DNA from: Alkaliphilus oremlandii OhILAs
GTDB taxonomy: Bacteria > Bacillota > Clostridia > Peptostreptococcales > Natronincolaceae
DNA length: 64,000 bases
Direction of reading: 5' to 3'
NCBI RefSeq assembly: GCF_000018325.1
Contig: NC_009922.1
Location: 124,001-188,000, forward strand
The translations under genes and the position numbers were made by a program. Position 1 is the first letter of the stretch. Every line of letters starts with the position of its first letter. The notes beneath the pieces were generated by a model. That model was not told where the DNA came from. It saw only the letters and a program-made list of their open reading frames with translations, and made no database searches. Shown piece by piece: positions 11,053-19,482 of this stretch.

Positions 11053-11859
11053 ATGACAGAAGAGGTAAGAAAGTATTATGATGATTTTGCGGAAAATGAG
11101 TGGAACAGATTGAATAATAGCTATTCTAGAGTAGAATATGCATCAACGTTATATTTAATAGAAAAGTATTTCCCAAGGACAGGAAACATTATAGATATAG
11201 GATCTGGACCGGGAAGATATTCTTTAGAGCTCTTAAAAAGAGGCTATCATGTCAGCCTTCTCGATCTATCCAAAAATGAACTTGAAATTGCGAAGAAAAA
11301 AATAGAAGAAAGCAACCTAAAGGCCGAGCATTATTATTGCAAAAGTGCATTGGAATTGGACTTTTTAGAGGATGAATTTTTTGATGGCGTTCTAGTAATG
11401 GGACCATTGTATCATTTACATGGTGCTCAGGAGAGAGAAAAGGTATTAAAGGATACCTATAGGATATTAAAAAAAGGCGGTGTGGCATTAATCTCCTATA
11501 TCAACACTTGGGGAGCACTGAAAGCCAGTGTAAGTGAATTTCCTGAAAGCTTTGAGGATGAGGCCCACTTTGAAAGATATATCAAAGGTGATTTGAGGTT
11601 TTCATCAGAGGAAAGCTTTACCGCCACATTCTTTACAACGCCACCATTGGCACTGAAAGAGGTTGAAGAATCCGGCTTTACAATAGTATCCTATGCTGGT
11701 GCAGAGAGCTTTCTATCGGGTTTGAATATCCAGCTACAGAATCTTCATAAATATATGCCCCATGTATACAAAAATTACTTAGAAGCTGCACCGAAATACT
11801 GTGAACTGCCACAGTACAGAGATGCTACAGAGCACTTACATATTATTGTCCAGAAATAA
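11053..11859 (+). CDS. Class I SAM-dependent methyltransferase
   Basis: A 268-residue cytoplasmic methyltransferase. Motif I, which binds S-adenosylmethionine, is NIIDIGSGPGRYSLEL (about residues 44-59). The acidic residue at the end of strand 2 is in VSLLDLSKNEL, and motif IV is GVLVMGPLYHLHG (about 113-125). The LKKGGVALISYIN segment is motif VI. The substrate is unknown. The MGPLYHL motif is shared with the gene at 11971, so these two are the same subfamily. The start is ATG after GGGGGAG. Confidence 0.88.
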   Translation: MTEEVRKYYDDFAENEWNRLNNSYSRVEYASTLYLIEKYFPRTGNIIDIGSGPGRYSLELLKRGYHVSLLDLSKNELEIAKKKIEESNLKAEHYYCKSALELDFLEDEFFDGVLVMGPLYHLHGAQEREKVLKDTYRILKKGGVALISYINTWGALKASVSEFPESFEDEAHFERYIKGDLRFSSEESFTATFFTTPPLALKEVEESGFTIVSYAGAESFLSGLNIQLQNLHKYMPHVYKNYLEAAPKYCELPQYRDATEHLHIIVQK

Positions 11860-11970
11860 AATTGATTTCGAACTCAATTTAAAACTCTGTTTTAAATTTC
11901 AATCCTCAAAACAAAAGTTGGAAAAAATATAAATCACACTTGAAAATATCATAACCATGGGGGAATATCG

Positions 11971-12771
11971 GTGAAAACAGTTGTGGATTTTTATGAAAAA
12001 TATGATGAAGAAAGCAGGATAACTACCAATAATGCAAGGAAAATAGAATTTCTAATGACTACAGGGGTCTTAGATAATCATATAGAAAAAACTCATAGGA
12101 TATTGGAGATCGGGGCAGGGACCGGTGCCTATTCTTTTTATTACGGTGAAAAAGGAAACTTTGTAATAGCTACAGATATCACACCGAAGCATATTGAAAT
12201 TATTGGGCAAAAGATGAAAGAGAGAGGTAATGATATAAATTTACAGGCAGAAGTAGCAAATGCTACAGATCTAAGTCAATTTTCATCGGAGAGCTTCGAT
12301 GTGGTTTTGTGTCTTGGTCCAATGTATCATTTAACAAATAGTTCAGATAGAAAAACCTGTCTAAGTGAGGCATTAAGAGTATTGAAAAAAGGTGGCTTGT
12401 TAGCAATTGCATATATTAATAAGCATTTTGTATTAAATTCAGTAATGATAAGAAACAAAGAATTTCTTACACGTAATTTCATCGATAAAATTTTAGATAC
12501 AGGGGTTACTAGAGAAGGAGAAAAAGAATGTTTTTGGACTGATGCGTTCTTTACCACGCCAGACGAGATGGCGTCTTATATGAACTGCTTCGAGGTAGAG
12601 ATCATAGACCATCTAGGTGTAGATGGATTGAGTCCATATTTCAAAGACGCTGTAGATGGAATGAACAGTGAAGAATATGAATCTTGGCTGTATTACAATA
12701 TGAGAAGCTGTCGAGAAAAGAGCATATTAGGCATCAGTAACCATGGTTTATTGTTATGTAAAAAGAAATAG
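11971..12771 (+). CDS. Class I SAM-dependent methyltransferase
   Basis: A 266-residue paralogue of the upstream methyltransferase, starting at GTG after GGGGGA. Motif I is RILEIGAGTGAYSFYYGE (about residues 46-63), with the ribose-binding Asp in VIATDITPKH, motif IV VVLCLGPMYHL and motif VI LKKGGLLAIAYIN. Both genes have a C-terminal half that probably caps the active site (TDAFFTTPDEMASYM here, ATFFTTPPLAL there). A small-molecule or nucleic-acid substrate cannot be distinguished. Confidence 0.88.
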   Translation: MKTVVDFYEKYDEESRITTNNARKIEFLMTTGVLDNHIEKTHRILEIGAGTGAYSFYYGEKGNFVIATDITPKHIEIIGQKMKERGNDINLQAEVANATDLSQFSSESFDVVLCLGPMYHLTNSSDRKTCLSEALRVLKKGGLLAIAYINKHFVLNSVMIRNKEFLTRNFIDKILDTGVTREGEKECFWTDAFFTTPDEMASYMNCFEVEIIDHLGVDGLSPYFKDAVDGMNSEEYESWLYYNMRSCREKSILGISNHGLLLCKKK

Positions 12772-12860
12772 TTTGATTCCAAATCCACCTAAAGTTGAGA
12801 AATACAATAGGAATCTCTCTAGGTTTCTAATAAAGTTGGTATTTTAAAAGGGGTGATTTT

Positions 12861-12905
12861 TTGCAAAGAATAAAGCGAATTAACTACTCGGTGCAGTTCA
12901 TGTAA
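12861..12905 (+). CDS. Putative 14-codon leader peptide
   Basis: AAAAGGGGTGA is followed by TTG and an ORF for LQRIKRINYSVQFM ending at TAA (12903). The last codons lie inside the left arm of a large hairpin. Position, size and coupling to alternative hairpins upstream of a methyltransferase resemble translational attenuators of resistance genes such as erm. No experimental or family support is visible. Confidence 0.35.
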   Translation: MQRIKRINYSVQFM

Positions 12906-12988
12906 TCTGATAGCAGATTGTATCGAGAGTGCTAAATATGTTATCAGCTAACTGCACTGCTTTTCATCAAAGTAAATTGTGAAAAGGA
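12891..12988 (+). promoter_or_regulatory. Alternative-hairpin leader of methyltransferase
   Basis: GTGCAGTT (12891-12898) pairs with AACTGCAC (12950-12957) and CTGATA (12907) pairs with TATCAG (12942). A competing small hairpin, AATCTG with CAGATT (12904-12919), excludes the second helix. Downstream, CTTTTC can pair with GAAAAG (12981-12986), which covers the Shine-Dalgarno of the gene at 12997. Confidence 0.45.
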
Positions 12989-12996
12989 GAATAGTT

Positions 12997-13758
12997 ATGG
13001 ATTATATAAAATTAATAGAAGCGTGGAAATTAGAAGAGAAAAATGGCTTTGAAGGTTGGAATTTCTCTCATATTGCTCACAGAATGATGGAAGAACCGTT
13101 GCCTTGGGATTACGATAAAATAATTCGACACAATTTAAACGCTGATGATCGATTATTAGATATGGGTACTGGTGGTGGAGAGTATCTGTTAACCCTCAAT
13201 CATCCTTATAAAAATACATTCGTAACAGAATCCTATGAGCCTAACTTCAAACTATGTCAAAGTCAACTAACGCCCCTTGGTATTGATGTTCGGCAGGTTT
13301 TCGATGATCATAGTTTGCCGTATGAAGATAATCTATTTGATTTAATAATCAATAGACATGAAAGCTTTGATATTAAAGAGGTTTATAGGATATTAAAACC
13401 AGATGGTTTATTTATTACGCAACAGGTTGGTGGTTTAAATAATAAGGAGCTATCGAAGTTCTTAATAAAAGATTTTAAGGAAGCAGTCAGTAGTGAATAT
13501 ACTTTAGATCATTGTATCAAATCAATTCAAAATCAAGGATTCATTATTTTAGAGTCGAAGGAATATTTTCCAACTGTAAAATTTTTTGACATTGGCGCAT
13601 TGATTTATTTTGCGAAGATTGTTGTATGGGAGTTCCCAGGTTTTTCGGTGGAAAAGTGCTTTGAGGAGCTTTGTCAATTGCAGTCAATCATGAATAATCG
13701 GGGGTATGTTGAAACGAAAGAACATAGGTTTATGATTGTCAGCAAGAAATTAAAGTAA
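12997..13758 (+). CDS. SAM-dependent methyltransferase
   Basis: A 253-residue methyltransferase. Motif I is RLLDMGTGGGEYLLTL (about residues 44-59), followed by an acidic residue in VTESYEPN and a motif IV-like LIINRHESFD. EVYRILKPDGLFITQQVGG supplies the later conserved strand. The ATG at 12997 is chosen because AAAAGGAG lies 8 bases upstream; a GTG 18 bases earlier would swallow that site. Unlike its two neighbours it has no GPxYHL motif, so it is a different subfamily. The preceding leader ORF and hairpins suggest regulated translation. The substrate is unknown. Confidence 0.87.
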   Translation: MDYIKLIEAWKLEEKNGFEGWNFSHIAHRMMEEPLPWDYDKIIRHNLNADDRLLDMGTGGGEYLLTLNHPYKNTFVTESYEPNFKLCQSQLTPLGIDVRQVFDDHSLPYEDNLFDLIINRHESFDIKEVYRILKPDGLFITQQVGGLNNKELSKFLIKDFKEAVSSEYTLDHCIKSIQNQGFIILESKEYFPTVKFFDIGALIYFAKIVVWEFPGFSVEKCFEELCQLQSIMNNRGYVETKEHRFMIVSKKLK

Positions 13759-13783
13759 GTTAATTTTGAGCTTGTATAAGTAG

Positions 13784-13829
13784 TGTTGGACGATGGAATT
13801 GCAGAGGTGTGCAATTCCATTAGCCAACA
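13784..13829. promoter_or_regulatory. Long two-part hairpin
   Basis: ATGGAATTGCA pairs perfectly with TGCAATTCCAT, and outside it TGTTGG pairs with CCAACA. It sits 39 bases before the GNAT start at 13869 and has no T-run. It is either a processed 3' end or a 5' leader element. Confidence 0.55.
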
Positions 13830-13868
13830 TATAGGATAATCGTAAAAAATAAACAGGGGGAACGGCAT

Positions 13869-14432
13869 ATGATTGAAGGCAAAAAAATAATGATAAGACA
13901 ATTAGAATTAGGGGATGAGGAGTATTTATATAAATGGTGGAACACAGGTGAGATGATGGAACATGCAACCCATGTATTTGGAGTTCTCCAGAGCAAGCAA
14001 ACAATTCAAGATAGCATAAAAAGAGAGACGGAGAATACGAACCTATTTCCAGAGAATAAGAGATTTCTTATATGCAAAAAAGATAGTTTCGAACCAATCG
14101 GAGAAATGAATTACGTTGGATGGAATGCAAGAAATCAGAAATGTGAATTTGGCATTAAGATTTGTGAGGTAGGGGAACAAGGCAAAGGATATGGGAAAGA
14201 TGCTTTATACCATTTTATAGATTTTTTATTTAGATTTTTAAACCTTAATAAAATAGAGTTAACTTCTATGAAAGACAACATTAGGGCGCATAATTTATAC
14301 AAGTCTCTTGGGTTTAAAGAGATTGGTATAATAAGAGAGGCTTGCTTTGACAGTAGAATAGGACAATTTTCTGATGTAGTATATATGGATTTATTAAAAC
14401 GTGAGTGGATTCAGATAAAAGGTAGAATTTAA
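13869..14432 (+). CDS. GNAT acetyltransferase, RimJ/RimL type
   Basis: A 187-residue acetyltransferase of the Acetyltransf_3 (RimJ/RimL) group, starting IMIRQLELGDEEYLYKWWN. The acetyl-CoA loop is EQGKGYGKDALYHFIDFLF (about residues 101-119), and the terminal half has IELTSMKDNIRAHNLYKSLG, the typical NxRAxxLYxxLGF segment. RimJ/L relatives acetylate protein N-termini or small molecules such as aminoglycosides, polyamines or amino acids. The target here is unknown. Confidence 0.88.
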   Translation: MIEGKKIMIRQLELGDEEYLYKWWNTGEMMEHATHVFGVLQSKQTIQDSIKRETENTNLFPENKRFLICKKDSFEPIGEMNYVGWNARNQKCEFGIKICEVGEQGKGYGKDALYHFIDFLFRFLNLNKIELTSMKDNIRAHNLYKSLGFKEIGIIREACFDSRIGQFSDVVYMDLLKREWIQIKGRI

Positions 14433-14670
14433 CACCATTTTCATATACTGCATCTTGATAAATAGGAGAACAATTATTAAGATTTCAAATACGAAAATGT
14501 TCTTTTAAAACTCAGTTATGTAGTATTAAAAAATCAACCATTCATTATAATGATATAGAAAAAATTGTAGGAATCCTTTAATAGACGGATCAGGCTGTAT
14601 GAATAATGTGCTTAAAATTTAGTCAAGTATTTGTGTTGAGAAATAAGTAATAAAATTAGGAGATGAAACT

Positions 14671-14841
14671 GTGCTCAAGAACAGGCGAATTAGAGATTTT
14701 ACAATAGGATTTATAGCTTACTTTATAGTATCATGGACATTAGATTTATTTGACCTAAATACAGGAATCGTTAGATTCATAGTTTTTTTGATTATAGTAT
14801 TCATAGGCTACTTCATTATTCCCTTATTTAAGGAGAAGTAG
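14671..14841 (+). CDS. Small two-helix membrane protein
   Basis: A 56-residue ORF starting at GTG with TTAGGAGAT upstream. Two hydrophobic helices (FTIGFIAYFIVSWTLDLF and IVRFIVFLIIVFIGYFIIPL) are linked by a short polar turn, with a lysine-rich end. Composition and ribosome binding site support a real gene. No family is recognised. Confidence 0.55.
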   Translation: MLKNRRIRDFTIGFIAYFIVSWTLDLFDLNTGIVRFIVFLIIVFIGYFIIPLFKEK

Positions 14842-14900
14842 TCCTGATGTTTTTTAAAGCCCAATAACGATCAACTCAATTATTTAGCAATTGGAGGTTT

Positions 14901-15443
14901 ATGATGGAAGAAATCAGCTATAGAGAATTAAAAGAAATCGAATTAGATGAAGCATTATTTGTGAAGTTCAATCGCTATCAAGATGTAAAGAAATGTTGGC
15001 GTAAAGAAAATGGAGAATGGTTATTAAAAGATATTGCTTTTACAGAACAGTGGAGTTTAGATGAATATAGAGAATTGACAAAGTACCTACAGAATACAAT
15101 CAAAACAGGTGGAACTGTATTTGGCGCATTTAACAAGGATGTACTCGTTGGTTTTGCATCCCTTGAAAATGAGTTTTTTGGTTCCAATAAGGAATATCTT
15201 CAGCTTTCAAGCATACACACATCCTATGAATATCGGGGCTGTGGCATAGGTAAAAAATTATTCTCTCTTATATGTAGACAAGCAAAAGAATTGGGAGCTC
15301 AAAAGTTATATATATCTGCGCATTCAGCTCAAGAGACACAGGAATTTTATAAAGCAATGGGTTGTACAGAAGCTGTAGAATACAATGAAAAATTAGTTGC
15401 TGCAGAACCATGTGACTGCCAATTAGAGTATGTATTAGCCTAG
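14901..15443 (+). CDS. GNAT family acetyltransferase
   Basis: A 180-residue acetyltransferase. Motif A is YRGCGIGKKLFSLICRQAKE (about residues 109-128), preceded by the beta-4 strand LQLSSIHTSYE and followed by KLYISAHSAQETQEFYKAMG. The C-terminus contains CDCQLEY. The CR-less loop (RGCGIGK) is a normal Q/RxxGxG/A variant. The start at the first of two ATGs follows GGAGG by 5 bases. The substrate is unknown. Confidence 0.88.
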   Translation: MMEEISYRELKEIELDEALFVKFNRYQDVKKCWRKENGEWLLKDIAFTEQWSLDEYRELTKYLQNTIKTGGTVFGAFNKDVLVGFASLENEFFGSNKEYLQLSSIHTSYEYRGCGIGKKLFSLICRQAKELGAQKLYISAHSAQETQEFYKAMGCTEAVEYNEKLVAAEPCDCQLEYVLA

Positions 15444-15517
15444 TAGATATTAATATGCAATGTTCTTATATTATGCATTCGCAGGATTATGCCAAATAAA
15501 GAAAAGAGGCTAGAGGT

Positions 15518-15865
15518 ATGGATAAAAATTTAATAAGATTTTTAATGTTTCTAGCTTATTGTGTTCCATATGGATATTTAGCTATGAAGGGAGATGCTAC
15601 TTTTGGAACAATGATATTCTACGGACTAATGATAGCTAGTTTTGGAATCCTCTGTAGAACCGCCATTAGGACAAATAATGCTATTGTACTTATTATTGGG
15701 AATGTTTTGAGTTTTATCTCATCATATTTATTTACCTTTAAAAACCTATCTGAAGAATGGGGATGGTATTTTAAGCCCTTTACTCCTATGAGTCTTTTAT
15801 TATTAATAACAACTGTTTTCTTCACAATACAAGTTTTAATTATATTCAGATTTAGTAAAAAGTAA
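15518..15865 (+). CDS. Four-helix membrane protein, unknown
   Basis: A 115-residue integral membrane protein with four predicted helices: LIRFLMFLAYCVPYGYLAM, TFGTMIFYGLMIASFGILC, IVLIIGNVLSFISSYLFTF and MSLLLLITTVFFTIQVLIIF. An AGAGGT site precedes the ATG. It resembles small DUF membrane proteins common in clostridial accessory regions. I cannot name the family. Confidence 0.6.
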   Translation: MDKNLIRFLMFLAYCVPYGYLAMKGDATFGTMIFYGLMIASFGILCRTAIRTNNAIVLIIGNVLSFISSYLFTFKNLSEEWGWYFKPFTPMSLLLLITTVFFTIQVLIIFRFSKK

Positions 15866-15895
15866 GAAGGACGAACAACATTGTAAAAGGTAATA

Positions 15896-16006
15896 AAAGA
15901 AGAATTCAATGATAAATATCCAGCTAGAAAATCAATCTAGACAGAGTTTGCCCATGGCAGAGGAGAACATGGACTTCGCTTTCAATTGGCTGCGATTGCC
16001 TTCTAA
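15896..16006 (+). pseudogene. Coding remnant with in-frame TAG
   Basis: The frame reads KEEFNDKYPARKSI, TAG, then TEFAHGRGEHGLRFQLAAIAF and a TAA. The two halves read as one protein segment, with the stop probably replacing a residue. No start codon or ribosome binding site belongs to this frame. Family unknown. Confidence 0.35.
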
Positions 16007-16124
16007 GGATAGTTTGGAATATTGGGATACTCAGTATAACTTACATGCTCTATAAATGATATCATGACGGTAAAAAATATAAAGTAAGCAGCAGAACTGA
16101 ATATAGTAAAGAGGAGGAAAAGGA

Positions 16125-16862
16125 ATGGGAACTATTTTCGCTATTGGTGGAGGCGAGATCAGAAAATTAGAAACGCTCCATATTGATAACATGATCGTAG
16201 AATCAGCACACAAGGAGAATCCTAAAACGTTATTTATACCAACTGCAAGTAATGAATCACAAGAATACATCGATTCATTTAATTATATTTATGGTGAAAA
16301 GCTTGGGTGCAGTACCGATGTTTTATTGCTATTGGAAGGTAAAACGAGTGCGGAAGAATGTAAAAAGAAAATCATGGATGCTGATATTATCTATGTAGGT
16401 GGTGGTAATACCCGTAAGATGTTACAGGTATGGGAAGATTATGGCGTGGATCAGTTATTAAAAGAAGCATATAAAAGTGGAAAAGTATTGAGTGGAATGA
16501 GTGCTGGCTCCATTTGCTGGTTCAAAAGTGGACATAGTGATTCTCAAAGCTTTGATAAAGAGGATAATTGGCGGTATATTCGGATAGAGGCAATGAACTT
16601 AATAAATGCGATGCATTGTCCACATTATGATGAGGATGCAAGAAAAGAAGACTTTAGTAGAAAAGTATTAGAATATGATGAAATTGGAATTGCTGTAGAG
16701 AATAATTGCGCTATTGAATTTAAAGATAACTACTATAAGATTCATAAGTCTAACTTAAAAGCAAAAGCTTACAAATTATATCAACTGAATGGGAAAGTCA
16801 TCAAAGTAGAATTAAATAATACGGCAGAATATAGACCAATAGAAGAGATACTTCATAAATAG
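16125..16862 (+). CDS. Peptidase E-like serine peptidase (S51)
   Basis: A 245-residue cytoplasmic hydrolase of peptidase family S51, which cleaves Asp-X dipeptides (peptidase E) or cyanophycin. The class I glutaminase-like fold is shown by IFAIGGGEIRK at the start, IIYVGGGNTRKML near residue 90, and the nucleophile elbow LSGMSAGSICWF with Ser126. The later CPHYDED region can supply the His/acid relay. Length agrees with the family. A GGAGGAAAAGG site precedes the ATG. The closest type seems to be YgaJ-like proteins of Firmicutes, whose substrate is unsettled. Confidence 0.88.
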   Translation: MGTIFAIGGGEIRKLETLHIDNMIVESAHKENPKTLFIPTASNESQEYIDSFNYIYGEKLGCSTDVLLLLEGKTSAEECKKKIMDADIIYVGGGNTRKMLQVWEDYGVDQLLKEAYKSGKVLSGMSAGSICWFKSGHSDSQSFDKEDNWRYIRIEAMNLINAMHCPHYDEDARKEDFSRKVLEYDEIGIAVENNCAIEFKDNYYKIHKSNLKAKAYKLYQLNGKVIKVELNNTAEYRPIEEILHK

Positions 16863-16875
16863 TAACAAACAAGCT

Positions 16876-17082
16876 ATGGACAGGGTCTCTATTACAGGGG
16901 AGCAGCGATATGAGAAACTTCCTCATTTGTTTGCAGTAGAATTTTCTTAGGAGAAACAGTTTTATCATTCGTGTGGAGTACCCCATTATTCTGGATCTTT
17001 TATGCTTTGGTTCTTAGAGTTTTTCAAGAATGTTCATTTGGATGATGAATACTACTTGGTAAATATAAACGGTGAGGGTTAA
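16876..17082 (+). pseudogene. Short gene broken by in-frame TAG
   Basis: A 69-codon frame starts at ATG 16876 (MDRVSITGEQRYEKLPHLFA), meets TAG at 16948, and continues EKQFYHSCGVPHYSGSFMLW and FLEFFKNVHLDDEYYLVN to a TAA at 17080. Both sides look like real protein. It directly follows the peptidase E gene. I do not recognise the family. Confidence 0.45.
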
Positions 17083-17100
17083 AAGGAGAGAAGAAATAAG

Positions 17101-17568
17101 ATGTATTATCGGACCATAAATATTAAAAATTATCAGGATAGGGATATGATAATTAAATTTAGAAAAGATACACACGAGGTAGGTTGGGAAATGAGTACAA
17201 GGTTTGATTCAATCTCTTATATCCAACGTATGGAAGAAAGAATTCATAAATTTCCTGATGGACAATTAATAATCGAGGACAGTGGTAAGCCTATTGGCCA
17301 AGTTGGATTTGATATTCAAGAATACAATGGGAAAGAGATCGGATATGTGAACATATTTTATCTAATACCAGAATATAGAGGGAGAGGGATTGGAAAAGAG
17401 ATAATTCAATATGTTGAAGATTTTTTTACAAAATCTAATGTATCAGAATATCATTTGAGAGTTTCCTCTAGAAATGAAAAAGCGATAAATTTGTATACCA
17501 AAATAGGAATGATCAAGATTAATGAGGAAGATGGTAGCCTAAGAATGAAAAAAACACTTTCAAAGTAG
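17101..17568 (+). CDS. GNAT family acetyltransferase
   Basis: A 155-residue acetyltransferase. Core strand EIGYVNIFYLIPEYRGRGIG carries motif A (YRGRGIGKEIIQYVEDFF, about residues 97-114). Motif B follows as RVSSRNEKAINLYTKIGM. The N-terminal half (KFRKDTHEVGWEMSTRFDSI) is a variant seen in uncharacterised clostridial GNATs. An AAGGAGAG site lies upstream of the ATG. The substrate is unknown. Confidence 0.88.
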   Translation: MYYRTINIKNYQDRDMIIKFRKDTHEVGWEMSTRFDSISYIQRMEERIHKFPDGQLIIEDSGKPIGQVGFDIQEYNGKEIGYVNIFYLIPEYRGRGIGKEIIQYVEDFFTKSNVSEYHLRVSSRNEKAINLYTKIGMIKINEEDGSLRMKKTLSK

Positions 17569-17675
17569 TTATAAGAAATTCTTTGAGAATAATTTGTTTA
17601 GAGCTAGGGAGAATTCTTTGAAGAGTTGAATTAATAAATCGAGTGTAGTTTATTGAACAAAGGTTAGGTGAGTTT

Positions 17676-18506
17676 ATGGATAGAAAAGATCAATATCAAG
17701 TGGATATGCATATCCATACGACTGCTTCAGATGGAACTTGGACTATGGAGAAGTTATTAGAATTTATTTTAAAAAGTAATATAAAATTATTTTCAATTAC
17801 AGACCATGATACTATTGAGAATAGTATCAAAATGTTTCATAGAGTTCCAGATAATATCAACTATGTTATAGGTACAGAAATCTCATGTACTTATGATATG
17901 GAAGAATACCACATAACTGCCTATGATTTTGATTATAGAAACAGCAAGTTAAATGGTCTTATTGAGTTTAATCAAATTCGAAGAAAAGAATTTAATAGGA
18001 AGATTATCGAATTTGTAAAGGAAATAGATAAAATAACAGATATTACAGACTACTTTTTATATAAATATGATCGCAATAGAGGTGGATGGGAATCTTTAAA
18101 CTATTTACTAGATAAAAATATAGTCGGGAATCTCAAGGAATATTTTGAAATTGTAAAATTGAGTAATAAAAAAATACGTTTTAAGAGCCCTCAAGAAGTA
18201 ATCGATATAATTAAAGATGCAGGTGGTCATCCATTTTTAGCACATCCTAGTGCTTATAAGAACGGCGGTAAGTTACCCGCTGAAGTCCTGAAAGAATGGA
18301 AGGCTTATGGGATTTCAGGTATAGAGTGCTTTTCTCCATATCTTAGAAATATAGAGGATGGAAACTATTATGTAAAGTTTTGTAACGAAAACAATCTAAT
18401 GATTTCAGCAGGATCAGACTGCCATGGGGAATTTAATAATAGGGCTTTGGGTATTCCAAAAGTTGGTGTGGATGAGATAAGATTAGATTTTATGAAAAAT
18501 ATTTAG
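17676..18506 (+). CDS. PHP-domain phosphoesterase
   Basis: A 276-residue metal-dependent phosphoesterase of the PHP superfamily. The first metal motif is DMHIHTTASDGTWT (His12, His14), the second FSITDHDTIEN (about residue 55), then GTEISCTY, a central lid with LAHPSAY (His about residue 188) and the last metal motif AGSDCHGEFN (about residue 247). This arrangement matches the YciV/RNase AM and nucleoside-3',5'-bisphosphate phosphatase type rather than polymerase or histidinol phosphatase. Likely substrates are short nucleotides, but this is inferred from family only. Confidence 0.87.
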   Translation: MDRKDQYQVDMHIHTTASDGTWTMEKLLEFILKSNIKLFSITDHDTIENSIKMFHRVPDNINYVIGTEISCTYDMEEYHITAYDFDYRNSKLNGLIEFNQIRRKEFNRKIIEFVKEIDKITDITDYFLYKYDRNRGGWESLNYLLDKNIVGNLKEYFEIVKLSNKKIRFKSPQEVIDIIKDAGGHPFLAHPSAYKNGGKLPAEVLKEWKAYGISGIECFSPYLRNIEDGNYYVKFCNENNLMISAGSDCHGEFNNRALGIPKVGVDEIRLDFMKNI

Positions 18507-18632
18507 TAATTGTTCTGATGCCAAGTTATTTGGAAAATTTTTTGAGGGATTACAAAAACGGTTCATACTATACTCTTGATCGGTTGAAGTATTCTGCTAT
18601 AAATCAAATATTCTAAATGGTTGGGAGAACTG

Positions 18633-18778
18633 ATGAACTTTACAGTGTCTATTGGAAAAGCTGATAAAGCAATCAACATTATGAAAGAAGTAGCTAGTAG
18701 TGTAGGATGAGAGGTGCGAAATATTTAAGGTTGGACACTGGTTGGGATGACAATAAAATGCCAGGGTGTAAAGTATGA
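18633..18778 (+). pseudogene. Internally deleted GNAT pseudogene
   Basis: An ATG at 18633 with GGGAGAA upstream starts a GNAT-like N-terminus (MNFTVSIGKADKAINIMKEV) that stops at 18708. In another frame the DNA then gives MRGAKYLRLDTGWDDNK, a typical GNAT motif B segment (KYLRLDTGWxNxKL), ending at 18776. The central catalytic part is deleted. Confidence 0.65.
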
Positions 18779-18782
18779 AAAT

Positions 18783-18814
18783 TTAACGTAATGTTAGCTT
18801 GTAATTTACGTTAA
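18783..18814 (+). other. Small hairpin
   Basis: TTAACGTAA pairs with TTACGTTAA around a 14-base loop, just after the GNAT remnant and 59 bases before the next gene. It has no T-run, and its role is unclear. Confidence 0.35.
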
Positions 18815-18873
18815 GCATACATAGCGGATATGTATTACAAATTATAAATTATTTATGTAATTGGAGGGATAGC

Positions 18874-19401
18874 ATGAACCGATTAAAACTAGTTTTACCG
18901 GCACCAGAGTATAAGGAAGAGATTATGGAATACAAAAAAGAGTTTATTGAAAATGGAGATAGTATGGATGGAACTGCAGGTTTGAGAAATGCTGAAACCT
19001 TTGAAGACTGGTATGATGCATTTCTCCACAATCTGAAGGAAGAAACTGTGAAGGAAGGTCTTGTCCCATCAACTACATATATGGCTATGTCTACTAAGGA
19101 TAACCGTCTAATCGGAATGATTGATATCAGACATCGACTAAATGATTACTTATTAAATTTTGGCGGACATATAGGCTATAGTGTCAGAAAATCAGAGAGA
19201 AGACAAGGCTATGCAACTGAGATGTTAGCATTGGGACTAATAGAATGTGCAAAAATGAATATTAGAAAGGTCCTGATTACTTGTGACAAAGATAATATTG
19301 CATCTGCAAAAACTATAAGAAATAATGGTGCTAAGTTAGAAAATGAAGTGCAGGAGGGTGACAGAGTTACCCAAAGATACTGGGTCACTTTAGATAAATA
19401 G
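18874..19401 (+). CDS. GNAT family acetyltransferase
   Basis: A 175-residue acetyltransferase of a subfamily marked by an N-terminal MDGTAGLR segment and the string GGHIGYSVRKSERRQGYATE, in which RRQGYAT is the acetyl-CoA loop (about residues 109-115). Motif B is KVLITCDKDNIASAKTIRNN. The C-terminus ends TQRYWVTLDK. The gene at 19865 shares all of these features, so the two are paralogues. A GGAGGG site precedes the ATG. The substrate is not known. Confidence 0.9.
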   Translation: MNRLKLVLPAPEYKEEIMEYKKEFIENGDSMDGTAGLRNAETFEDWYDAFLHNLKEETVKEGLVPSTTYMAMSTKDNRLIGMIDIRHRLNDYLLNFGGHIGYSVRKSERRQGYATEMLALGLIECAKMNIRKVLITCDKDNIASAKTIRNNGAKLENEVQEGDRVTQRYWVTLDK

Positions 19402-19482
19402 AGGAGTATGTAGAGCTTAAACGCAATGGCATATTTGTTCGGATATGAATAGATAGAAATATGAAATAAGAGGGAGCCAAGA

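Noticed and set aside
15896..17082. In-frame TAG codons as pyrrolysine
   Set aside because: There is no pyl gene in view and the fragments lack normal starts or known Pyl-enzyme homology. Decay is simpler.
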